This document shows positions 7,094-14,605 of a stretch of 18,110 nucleotides of DNA, piece after piece. The stretch is taken from assembly GCA_038133845.1 (NCBI GenBank), contig JAYPUA010000056.1, positions 1 to 18,110 on the forward strand, read 5' to 3'. Both the position numbers and the translations under genes were made by a program. Positions within the stretch are counted from its first letter, which is position 1. Each line of letters begins with the position of its first letter. The notes below the pieces were generated by a model. It did not search any database. It was given only the letters and a program-made list of their open reading frames with translations, and was not told the origin of the DNA. Source of the DNA: JAYPUA01 sp038133845. Its GTDB lineage: Bacteria > SAR324 > NAC60-12.

Positions 7094-8359
7094 ATGAAAA
7101 AAAGTTTGCTTGCTCTGGCGTCCTCCCTTTTGCTTTCCCTGCCCCTGCAGGTCTCAGCGGCCACAGAAGTGACCTGGTGGGACTTTTTGGGTGGGGGTGA
7201 CGGGGTCAGGATGAAGTCTCTGATTGAGCAGTTCAACAGCTCTCACCCTGACATCAAGATCAACGCCTCCACGCTGGAGTGGGGAGTCCCCTTCTACACC
7301 AAGATTCAGACCTCTGCCGCAGTGGGAGAGCAACCTGACATCATGACGTACCACCTGTCCCGCTTCCCGCTGGCCGTGCCCTCAGGGGTCCTGCGCCCCT
7401 TCAGCGCTGCTGAGCTTTCCAGCGTTGGGCTGGGTCCGGACAAGTACTTCCCGGCCAACTGGGAGGCTGCAAACATTGGAGGCAAGACGTACGGCATTCC
7501 CCTCGACATCCACGCGATGGTCCTGTACTACAACAAGGACATGCTGGGCAAGGCCGGGCTGCTGGGAAGCAATGGGCTGCCCAAGCTGGACGGGATCGCC
7601 AACTTCACCTCAGGGCTCAAGAAGCTCAAGGCCAATGGTGCAGAGTACGGCGTCAGCCTGCACACTGCCGGCGGGTCTTCAGTCTGGCGGCTTTGGTACT
7701 CCATGTTCAACCAGATGAATGGAGCCCAGTTCATGTCCGGAAACCAGGTGTGCCCCACCGATCACTGTGAGAAGGTGACCTCTCAGATCAAGTCCTGGAT
7801 TGATGACGAGCTGATGTCCAGTGAGACGGAGTATCCGGACTCGATCGCGTTGTTCACCTCCGGAAAGGCGGCAATGCACTTCAACGGAGTTTGGGAGGTC
7901 CCGACCTTCACCGACCTGGCAAAGAACAACAAGCTGGGCTTTGAGTGGGGAGCGGTTCGGATTCCGGTGATGTATGACAAGCCGGCAACGTGGGCAGACT
8001 CTCACGCTTTTGCCGTGCCCCACAGCGATCGCAAGCCAATCTCTCAGGAGAAACTCAAGGCAGTGCTGGAGGTGATCGCCTGGATGAACAAGAACAGCCT
8101 GTTCTGGGCCACTGCCGGTCACATTCCGGGATACAAGCCGATCGTGGACAGCGCGGACTACAAGAAGATGGAGCCCAACGCAACGTATGCGGTGTTGGCC
8201 GAGAACGCAGCATTTGACCCCAAGTCCAAGATTGCCGGGGTCGCATCTCCCATCTATGACTCCATGCAGAACTTCATCGTTCCCTCAATCAATGGGCAGC
8301 TTGACCCTGCCGAGGCAATTGAAATGATGAAGGAAACCCTGGAGCCTCAGATTGAGTAA
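7094..8359 (+). CDS. Sugar ABC transporter periplasmic binding protein (CUT1, family 1)
   Basis: 421 aa. MKKSLLALASSLLLSLPLQVSA is a clear signal peptide with cleavage near residue 22, with no lipobox, so it is a soluble periplasmic protein. The mature start TEVTWWDFLGGGDGVRMKSLIEQFNSSHPDI is typical of MalE/UgpB-like CUT1 binding proteins, as are IPLDIHAMVLYYNKDM and FTSGKAAMHFNGVWEVP later. Two Cys in NQVCPTDHCEK could form a disulphide. ATG at 7094 is chosen over earlier in-frame starts because it begins the signal peptide and has AAGGA seven bases upstream. It captures the imported sugar and hands it to the two permeases encoded downstream. The neighbouring arabinosidases suggest an arabinose-containing oligosaccharide as ligand (inference). 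The family is certain; the ligand is not. Confidence 0.92.
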   Translation: MKKSLLALASSLLLSLPLQVSAATEVTWWDFLGGGDGVRMKSLIEQFNSSHPDIKINASTLEWGVPFYTKIQTSAAVGEQPDIMTYHLSRFPLAVPSGVLRPFSAAELSSVGLGPDKYFPANWEAANIGGKTYGIPLDIHAMVLYYNKDMLGKAGLLGSNGLPKLDGIANFTSGLKKLKANGAEYGVSLHTAGGSSVWRLWYSMFNQMNGAQFMSGNQVCPTDHCEKVTSQIKSWIDDELMSSETEYPDSIALFTSGKAAMHFNGVWEVPTFTDLAKNNKLGFEWGAVRIPVMYDKPATWADSHAFAVPHSDRKPISQEKLKAVLEVIAWMNKNSLFWATAGHIPGYKPIVDSADYKKMEPNATYAVLAENAAFDPKSKIAGVASPIYDSMQNFIVPSINGQLDPAEAIEMMKETLEPQIE

Positions 8360-8369
8360 TTGAACCACT

Positions 8370-8387
8370 CGGGGTCTTCGGACCCCG
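8370..8387 (+). terminator. Intra-operon stem-loop with UUCG tetraloop
   Basis: CGGGGTC (8370-8376), loop TTCG (8377-8380) and GACCCCG (8381-8387) form a perfect 7-bp stem closed by the very stable C(UUCG)G tetraloop, 11 bases after the binding-protein stop. Only three T follow, so full termination is unlikely. It most likely acts as a leaky terminator or 3' end protector that keeps binding-protein mRNA more abundant than permease mRNA, a common arrangement in ABC operons. The structure is seen; the effect is inferred. Confidence 0.7.
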
Positions 8388-8403
8388 TTTCGCAGGTAGT
8401 GAC

Positions 8404-9276
8404 ATGAAGTACAAGCGTGAAGAGGTGCTCTATGCCGTGGTGCTCGTTGCTCCATTTGTTGTGGCTTACTTGCTGTTTTTGATCTACCCGACGATCTACC
8501 AACTCACGCTGAGTTTTCAAAAAGCGCCCCTCATCGGTCCTGGAGAGTGGATTGGGCTGGACAACTACGTCAAGCTCTACAACGACAAACTCTTCTGGCG
8601 TGCATTGCGGAACACCGGAGTCTTTGTGCTTTGGACCGTGGTCCCCAACACACTCCTGGGGCTCCTGTTTGCCATCATGGTCATCCGGCACCGACCGCTC
8701 CTGCAGGCGATCATCCTTGCGTGTTTTTTTGTGCCCCACATCCTCCCGGTCACGGTGGTGACGGACATGTGGACCTGGCTGCTTTCCAAACAGTTCGGAA
8801 TCGTGCAAGAGGTTCTCGACTACTTTGAAATCAAGCGAATCAGCTTCTTTACTTCACGGAACTGGGCGATGCCGATGGTGGCCTTCATCACAATCTGGTG
8901 GACCATCGGCTTCAACATCGTCCTGTTCATTGCCGGACTGAGAAACATCAGCCCGGAGCTTTACGAGGCCTCCGACATCGAGGGGGCAACCAAGTTCCAG
9001 CAGTTTCGCTACATCACCTGGCCGCTGATCTGGCCAGTCACGGCGCTGGTGTTGACCCTTCAGCTGATCTTCCAAATGAAGATCTTTGACCAGATGTACC
9101 TCCTGACCGGAGGCGGCCCCTTCAACTCGACACTTGTGATTTTGCAACTGGTCTACAACAAGGCGTTCCAGGGCAATGATGGAGGGTATGCCGCGGCGAT
9201 CTCCTTCGTGCTGTTTGTGATCATTCTGCTCACCTCGGTGCTCCAGTATCAGGTACTGAAGCGCCAGGACGATTGA
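8404..9276 (+). CDS. Sugar ABC transporter permease 1 (MalF/UgpA-like)
   Basis: 290 aa inner-membrane protein with about six helices, the first at ~9-30 (VLYAVVLVAPFVVAYLLFLIY). The CUT1 permease pattern is present: LYPT-like turn, LxSF segment, WIGLDNYVKL before helix 2, and the EAA loop ELYEASDIEGATKFQQF (185-201) that contacts the ATPase, followed by ITWPLIWPV. GGPFNSTLVI near the end is also typical. ATG 8404 is preceded by AGG. It forms a heterodimer with the product of the next gene. No ATPase gene follows, so a shared MalK/UgpC-type ATPase encoded elsewhere must be assumed. Confidence 0.93.
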   Translation: MKYKREEVLYAVVLVAPFVVAYLLFLIYPTIYQLTLSFQKAPLIGPGEWIGLDNYVKLYNDKLFWRALRNTGVFVLWTVVPNTLLGLLFAIMVIRHRPLLQAIILACFFVPHILPVTVVTDMWTWLLSKQFGIVQEVLDYFEIKRISFFTSRNWAMPMVAFITIWWTIGFNIVLFIAGLRNISPELYEASDIEGATKFQQFRYITWPLIWPVTALVLTLQLIFQMKIFDQMYLLTGGGPFNSTLVILQLVYNKAFQGNDGGYAAAISFVLFVIILLTSVLQYQVLKRQDD

Positions 9277-9285
9277 GGGGGGAGC

Positions 9286-10110
9286 GTGAGCCATCGAATT
9301 TCGAATTTCCTGCTCTCCGCGCTGACGGCCATCTTTGCCGTCGCCTGGATCTTCCCTGTCTACTGGGCGATCGCGACCTCCATCAAGCACGAAGTGGATG
9401 TCACCGCAGAGAATACGGCCCTGCTCCCAACCGACGTCACTCTGCATGAGTACGTGAGGGTGTTTCAGGAGAGCAACATCCTGACCTGGTACGTCAACTC
9501 ATTCGGGACCTCGATCATCATCACCATCATTGTCGTGGTGATCAGCATGATGTGCGGCTACGCGCTCTCACAGCTGAATTTTCCGGGAAAGCAATTGCTC
9601 TGGTGGATGGTGCTGGCAAGCATCATGGTCCCCACGACAGCCCTGGTCATTGCGCTGTTTGTGCTGGTCGCAGACTTTGAGCTGATCAACTCCTGGGCCG
9701 GAATCATCCTCCCTCAGGTGATCTCCCCGGTGTGTGTCGTGGTCTTCAAGCAGTTCTTCGATGCTGTGCCAAGAGAACTCCGAGAGGCAGCCATCATTGA
9801 TGGTGCCAAGGAGTATCAACTGATCCTGAAGATCTACTTTCCCATGAACCTGGGGATTACCACCGCCTTGGCCATCGTGACCTACATCGGGGCCTGGAAC
9901 CAGTTCTGGTGGCCGTTCATCATGACCACCCAGGAGGAGATGTTCACGGTGACCATCGCGATCTCCAGCGTCCAGGACGCCTTTGGAGTCCGTTACGCGC
10001 GGGAGATGGCGCTGACCGTTTTGGCCGGATTCCCGGTAGCAGCAGGCTATCTGCTCTTCCAGAAGAAGGTCACCAACGCCTTGATGATGACTTCCGGAAT
10101 CAAGGGCTAA
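9286..10110 (+). CDS. Sugar ABC transporter permease 2 (MalG/UgpE-like)
   Basis: 274 aa with about six membrane helices. The opening FPVYWAIATSIKHEVDV (23-39) and the EAA loop ELREAAIIDGAKEYQLILKI (164-183) are standard for the MalG/LacG/UgpE half of CUT1 importers. GTG start at 9286, nine bases after the previous stop, with a strong GGGGGGAG directly upstream overlapping the end of the permease 1 gene region; spacing suggests coupled translation. Partner of permease 1 in sugar import. The following GH51 gene begins 25 bases after its stop, so transporter and enzymes are one transcription unit unless a hidden promoter exists. Confidence 0.93.
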   Translation: MSHRISNFLLSALTAIFAVAWIFPVYWAIATSIKHEVDVTAENTALLPTDVTLHEYVRVFQESNILTWYVNSFGTSIIITIIVVVISMMCGYALSQLNFPGKQLLWWMVLASIMVPTTALVIALFVLVADFELINSWAGIILPQVISPVCVVVFKQFFDAVPRELREAAIIDGAKEYQLILKIYFPMNLGITTALAIVTYIGAWNQFWWPFIMTTQEEMFTVTIAISSVQDAFGVRYAREMALTVLAGFPVAAGYLLFQKKVTNALMMTSGIKG

Positions 10111-10135
10111 TCTGTAATTCAAAGCTGTTCACTTT

Positions 10136-11650
10136 ATGAAAGCCTCACTGACCATCAACCGTAAATTTGAGATCGCTCCGATTGACGATCGGATCTACGG
10201 CTCTTTCCTGGAACACCTCGGACGGGCGATCTACGAGGGCATTTACGAGCCCGGACACCCTTCAAGCAACGAGCAGGGGTTCCGCACCGACGTGCTGGAG
10301 ATCATCCGGGAACTGCAGGTTCCGGTGGTGCGCTATCCTGGCGGAAACTACGTCTCTGCCTTCAAGTGGGAGGACAGCGTGGGGCCTCGGGAGCTGCGGC
10401 CGAAGCGCATGGATCTGGCTTGGCGCTCGATCGAGACCAACCAGTTTGGGATCGCCGAGTTTTACGAGTGGTGCAAGCAGGCCAACACGGAGTACATGAT
10501 GGCCATCAACCTGGGTTCTCGGGGCATTGAGGAGGCGCGCAACCTGCTGGAGTACTGCAACGACACCTCCGGGGCCGCCTGGGGGGAACTCCGAAAGCAG
10601 CACGGATATCCGGAGCCGTTCAACATCCGCATGTGGTGTCTGGGAAATGAGCTGGACGGCCCGTGGCAGGTGGGACACAAGACCGCCTACGAATACGGTC
10701 GGCTGGCCAACGAGACCGCCAAGACCTACCGGAAGTTTGATGAGAGCCTGGAGCTGGTGGTCTGCGGCAGCTCCAACGACAAGATGAGCACCTACCCGGC
10801 CTGGGAGGCCGAGGTGCTGGAGCAGAGCTACGAGTCGGTGGACTACATCTCGCTCCACAAGTACTGGAACAATCACGGAAAGGACACGCTCAACTACCTG
10901 GCCAGCCACTATGAGTTGGACGAGTACATCAACACCGTGCGGGGGGTCCTCCAGTACGTCAAGGCCCGGAAGCGCGCGAAGAACGACGTGTACATCAGCT
11001 TTGATGAGTGGAACCCCTGGTACCACGTCACCGCCCGTGACAACGAGCGCATGAAGTCCTGGGACTGGCCGGAGGCACCTCACCTGTTTGAGGATCCGTA
11101 CAACCTGGAGGACGCCCTGCTGGTCGGCACGGTGATCAACTCCTTCATCCGCAACGCGGACATCGTCAAGATCGCCTGCATGGCCCAACTGGTGAACGTG
11201 ATCGCTCCGATCTCTACCGAGAAGGGAGGACGCGTCTGGAAGCAGACCATCTTCTACCCCTACGCCCTGGCCTCTCGCTTTGGCAGAGGGGTGGCCCTGC
11301 AGGCGCTGGTCGACTCTCCCACCTACGACTGTGCCATCCGGGAGCAAGCCGCCTACCTGGATGCCTCGGCCGTCTTGAACGAGGAGGCCCGCGAGGTCCG
11401 GATCTTCTGTGTGAACAAACACCCGGATCAGTCCTTGCCCACAGAGCTGGTGCTGGAAAACCTCCCCGGACTCTCCGGAGTGGAGCACCTGTGCCTGACG
11501 GGGACCGATCGCTATCAGACGAACCCTGTGGACCGCCCGGATCAGGTCGTGCCCCAGGCACGCGCGGTGCCCACTGTGGATCAGGGACGCTCTTTGGTGT
11601 CGCTGCCTCCCCTCTCCTTCAACGTGCTTCGCTACCAATATCAGGACTGA
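10136..11650 (+). CDS. GH51 alpha-L-arabinofuranosidase
   Basis: 504 aa, the usual length for bacterial intracellular GH51 enzymes. It opens with the family hallmark DRIYGSFLEHLGRAIYEGIYEPGHP and VVRYPGGNYVSAFKWEDSVGP. The retaining catalytic pair is visible: acid/base Glu172 in CLGNELDGPWQ and nucleophile Glu291 in ISFDEWNPWY. The C-terminal part (~380-504) is the beta-sandwich. No signal peptide, so it acts in the cytoplasm. It removes terminal alpha-L-arabinofuranosyl residues from arabino-oligosaccharides. It lies directly after the importer genes and four bases before the GH2 gene. The start fits the family N-terminus although the ribosome site is weak. Family and catalytic residues are clear; the precise linkage preference (1,2/1,3/1,5) cannot be read. 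Confidence 0.95.
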   Translation: MKASLTINRKFEIAPIDDRIYGSFLEHLGRAIYEGIYEPGHPSSNEQGFRTDVLEIIRELQVPVVRYPGGNYVSAFKWEDSVGPRELRPKRMDLAWRSIETNQFGIAEFYEWCKQANTEYMMAINLGSRGIEEARNLLEYCNDTSGAAWGELRKQHGYPEPFNIRMWCLGNELDGPWQVGHKTAYEYGRLANETAKTYRKFDESLELVVCGSSNDKMSTYPAWEAEVLEQSYESVDYISLHKYWNNHGKDTLNYLASHYELDEYINTVRGVLQYVKARKRAKNDVYISFDEWNPWYHVTARDNERMKSWDWPEAPHLFEDPYNLEDALLVGTVINSFIRNADIVKIACMAQLVNVIAPISTEKGGRVWKQTIFYPYALASRFGRGVALQALVDSPTYDCAIREQAAYLDASAVLNEEAREVRIFCVNKHPDQSLPTELVLENLPGLSGVEHLCLTGTDRYQTNPVDRPDQVVPQARAVPTVDQGRSLVSLPPLSFNVLRYQYQD

Positions 11651-11653
11651 ACC

Positions 11654-13480
11654 ATGCCCGAGATTCCACGCAATGAATACCCCCGCCCTCAGATGCAGCG
11701 GGCCGAGTGGCTGTGCCTCAACGGCTCCTGGGAATTTGAGGTGGATCAGGGAGACAGCGGTTTGGCGCGCGGGCTGCTCACCACCCCGCTGGCTCAGTCC
11801 ATCCAGGTCCCCTTCTGTCCGGAGTCCCGCCTCTCCGGACTGGAGAATCTGGACCACCTGATCTGTGTCTGGTACCGCAAGCGGGTGCAGGTTCCGGCCG
11901 AGTGGTCTGCGGAGCAGGTCCTGATCCACTTTCAGGCGGTGGACAATGAATCCACTGTCTGGATCAACGGGAAAGAGCACGCCCGCCACCGAGGAGGGTT
12001 CACCCCGTTCTCCTGTGAGGTCCGGGTTGAAGAGCTGGGCCCCAACCGCGAGCTGGAGATCGTCCTCCGTGCTCGGGATTACGACGATCGACCGCAACCC
12101 CGGGGAAAGCAGTCCCGTGGGTTTGCCGGGTATGGAGCGCTCTATGGCCGGACGACCGGGATCTGGCAAACGGTTTGGATGGAGCCGGTTTCGACGCTGC
12201 ACCTCAAGCGTCCTCGGCTCACTCCGCAGGGCGCGAGCCAGTCCCTGCATGTGGTCCAGCCCCTCAACCGTCCGGCAGAGGCTCATGAGGTCTGCTTCCG
12301 GGTGCTTCAGGAGGGACGGGAGGTCGCCTCACAGACGGTGGTGACGAATGCCGATTTCACAGTTCAGACCGACATCCCGCTTCCCCAGGTCCGGCGCTGG
12401 ACCCTGGATGATCCCTTCCTCTACGACCTCCGGGTTGAGTTGCGAGATGCCTCCGGAACCCTGCAGGATCAGTACTCGAGCTACTTCGGGTTCAGAACCG
12501 TGTCCCTGGACGGGAAGAAGTTCAAGCTCAACGGAAAAACCATCTTCCAGCGTCTGGTCCTCGACCAGGGATACTATCCGGACGGACTGATGACGGCCCC
12601 GAGCGATCAGGAGTTGGTGGATGACATTCGCCTGAGCCTGGAGGCTGGCTTCAACGGGGCCCGCCTGCACCAGAAGGTCTTTGAGGAGCGGTTCCTCTAT
12701 CATGCCGACCGCATGGGGTACCTGGTCTGGGGAGAGTTTGGCGACTGGGGAGCTGCAGGGATGGGGCGCTTCCCTCATCATCAGGCGTTCTCCGCCTCCT
12801 ACATCACCGAGTGGCTGGAGGCGCTGGAGCGCGACCACTCACACCCGAGCATTGTCGGATGGTGCCCACTGAACGAGACCTGGGAGCCGATTACGGATGA
12901 GATGTCGCAGCTTGATGAGGTCACCCGCGGCATGTTCCTGGCGACGAAGGCCATGGACCCGACACGTCCGGTGTTGGACACCTCCGGGTACTCCCACCGG
13001 ATCCACGAGACCGATATCTACGACTGCCACGACTACACTCAGGATCCGGAAAAATTTGAGGCCAACCACTCCGGTTTGGCCGAGAATGCGCCCTATCAGA
13101 ACGAGTGGCGGGTCGAAGGACATCACCTGCGCGACTTTCGGGGGCGCTCTCTCAAGGAGCGCTGGTCCACCCCCTATCGGGGACAGCCCTACTTTGTCAG
13201 CGAGTTCGGAGGGATCTGGTGGAACCCGGAGGAGGAGCACCAGAACTCCTGGGGCTACGGGGAGCGACCTCGGACCATCGAGGAGTTTTATGAGCGCTTT
13301 GAGAAGCTCTGCACCATCTTGCTCCAGAATCCGCTGATGTTCGGCTACTGCTACACGCAACTCACGGACATTGATCAGGAGCAGAACGGAATATACACTT
13401 ATCGCCGCGGGGTCAAGTTTGACCTTGAGCGCATCCGCAGAGTGCAGACCCAAACTGCAGCCATTGAACAACTTGAGTGA
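11654..13480 (+). CDS. GH2 family glycoside hydrolase, intracellular, substrate unassigned
   Basis: 608 aa. Domain order matches GH2: jelly-roll sugar-binding domain (~15-180, with WYRKRVQVP and VDNESTVWINGKEHARHRGGFTPF), an Ig-like domain (~185-290), and a TIM barrel (~290-600). Catalytic residues: acid/base Glu408 in GWCPLNETW, nucleophile Glu517 in YFVSEFGGIWW. It lacks the extra C-terminal domains of LacZ and is close to the short beta-glucuronidase-like type. No signal peptide. It begins three bases after the GH51 stop; AGGA overlaps the end of that gene. Known GH2 activities include beta-galactosidase, beta-glucuronidase, beta-mannosidase and arabinosidases. Here a role in removing galactose or arabinose from arabinogalactan-like oligosaccharides is likely from context, but not shown by sequence. 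Confidence 0.88.
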   Translation: MPEIPRNEYPRPQMQRAEWLCLNGSWEFEVDQGDSGLARGLLTTPLAQSIQVPFCPESRLSGLENLDHLICVWYRKRVQVPAEWSAEQVLIHFQAVDNESTVWINGKEHARHRGGFTPFSCEVRVEELGPNRELEIVLRARDYDDRPQPRGKQSRGFAGYGALYGRTTGIWQTVWMEPVSTLHLKRPRLTPQGASQSLHVVQPLNRPAEAHEVCFRVLQEGREVASQTVVTNADFTVQTDIPLPQVRRWTLDDPFLYDLRVELRDASGTLQDQYSSYFGFRTVSLDGKKFKLNGKTIFQRLVLDQGYYPDGLMTAPSDQELVDDIRLSLEAGFNGARLHQKVFEERFLYHADRMGYLVWGEFGDWGAAGMGRFPHHQAFSASYITEWLEALERDHSHPSIVGWCPLNETWEPITDEMSQLDEVTRGMFLATKAMDPTRPVLDTSGYSHRIHETDIYDCHDYTQDPEKFEANHSGLAENAPYQNEWRVEGHHLRDFRGRSLKERWSTPYRGQPYFVSEFGGIWWNPEEEHQNSWGYGERPRTIEEFYERFEKLCTILLQNPLMFGYCYTQLTDIDQEQNGIYTYRRGVKFDLERIRRVQTQTAAIEQLE

Positions 13481-13487
13481 GGTTTTC

Positions 13488-14471
13488 ATGAATCTGGTCC
13501 AGATCAATGTCGAAGGAAAACCGGTCGCCGGAGTGGTCTCCGGCGGTCAGATTCTTCAACTCAACAGCAGGAAGAGCGTCTATGAGCTTGCCCTGCAGGC
13601 CTTCGAGCAGAAGCGCCCCCTGCAGGATTTGGTCGCCGAGGAGGCCACCAGCCCGCGCTCTTATGAGGAGCTGGAGGCGAGCCAATCCCTGCTCCCTCCC
13701 ATCACGCATCCGGACCCCGCCCACCTGCTGGTCAGTGGAACCGGGCTGACTCACCTGGGGAGCGCCGACGCGCGGGACTCGATGCACAAGAAGGTCGCGC
13801 AGGAAGAGAGCGCCCTCACGGACTCGATGAAGATGTTCAAGTGGGGACTGGAAGGGGGAAAGCCGGGTCCCGGAGAGACCGGGGTGCAGCCGGAATGGTT
13901 CTACAAGGGCGATGGCGGGATCTTGAAAAGTCCCCACCAGCCGCTCCCGGCGCCGGAGTTTGGGCTGGATTTTGGCGAAGAGCCCGAGCTGGTCGGAGTC
14001 TATGTGATTGCCGGAGATGGCACACCGCTGCGGCTGGGCTTTTGCCTGGGAAATGAGGCCTCGGACCATGTGACGGAGCGTCAGAACTACCTGTACCTGG
14101 CACACTCCAAGCTGCGGTGCTGCTCCATCGGTCCGGAGCTGCGGCTGGGAGCGGCTCCCGGTCACATTGTCGGGACGTCCAGGGTGGTGCGAGCGGGAGA
14201 GTGCATCTGGGAGAAACCGTTTTTCACCGGAGAGCAGAACATGAGCCACAGCCTCGCCAACCTGGAGCACCACCACTTCAAGTACTCTCAGTTCCGGCGC
14301 CCTGGAGATGTGCACGTCCATTTCTTTGGAACCGCAACCCTCAGCTGCATGGACGGGATTCAGACCGAGCCTGGAGACCGGTTTGAGATCTCTGCTCCGG
14401 AGTTTGGGCGTCCCCTGGCAAATCCCATTGCAGCACAGCCTGCAGAAGCCTGGAGCCTGCAGCAGATTTGA
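13488..14471 (+). CDS. GguC/AraD1 family protein (FAH superfamily), probable L-arabinose oxidative pathway enzyme
   Basis: 327 aa from ATG 13488, seven bases after the GH2 stop with GAGG upstream; an earlier in-frame ATG inside the GH2 gene is less likely. The segments LLVSGTGLTHLGSADARDSMH (80-100), GDGGILKSP (141-149), EEPELVGVYVI (164-174) and FCLGNEASDHVTERQNYLYL (185-204) are hallmarks of the GguC/AraD1 group, which lies beside ChvE-type sugar transport genes in Agrobacterium. The C-terminal domain has the fumarylacetoacetate hydrolase fold with an acidic metal site. The group is thought to act on 2-keto-3-deoxy sugar acids, i.e. L-2-keto-3-deoxyarabonate made from L-arabinose by oxidation. 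That would link the glycosidases to a non-phosphorylating pathway. Family confident; exact reaction inferred. Confidence 0.83.
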   Translation: MNLVQINVEGKPVAGVVSGGQILQLNSRKSVYELALQAFEQKRPLQDLVAEEATSPRSYEELEASQSLLPPITHPDPAHLLVSGTGLTHLGSADARDSMHKKVAQEESALTDSMKMFKWGLEGGKPGPGETGVQPEWFYKGDGGILKSPHQPLPAPEFGLDFGEEPELVGVYVIAGDGTPLRLGFCLGNEASDHVTERQNYLYLAHSKLRCCSIGPELRLGAAPGHIVGTSRVVRAGECIWEKPFFTGEQNMSHSLANLEHHHFKYSQFRRPGDVHVHFFGTATLSCMDGIQTEPGDRFEISAPEFGRPLANPIAAQPAEAWSLQQI

Positions 14472-14543
14472 TGCCGCCCGTTGTGCGCTCCCACACCTGT
14501 CCGGGTGAGCCTGGAACGCAACCCTCCACCCGAGGCCCCTCCG

Positions 14544-14568
14544 CACCTCTGCCCCGCGGCGAGAGGTG
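14544..14568 (+). repeat. Stem-loop in the gap before the GH127 gene
   Basis: CACCTCT (14544-14550) and AGAGGTG (14562-14568) pair perfectly around an 11-base GC-rich loop. It lies in the 134-base gap between the GguC/AraD1 and GH127 genes, the largest gap among the enzyme genes. No T run follows, so it is not a standard terminator. It could be an RNA stability or processing element. Confidence 0.4.
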
Positions 14569-14605
14569 TCGAGGCCACAACCCCTGATCCCATCAAGAAC
14601 ATGCC

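Noticed and set aside
10262..12286. 674-codon open frame on the minus strand across the GH51 and GH2 genes
   Set aside because: It lies antisense to two genes with intact catalytic motifs and its translation is low-complexity (rich in V, L, G, H, R) with no domain; an effect of GC-rich codon use.
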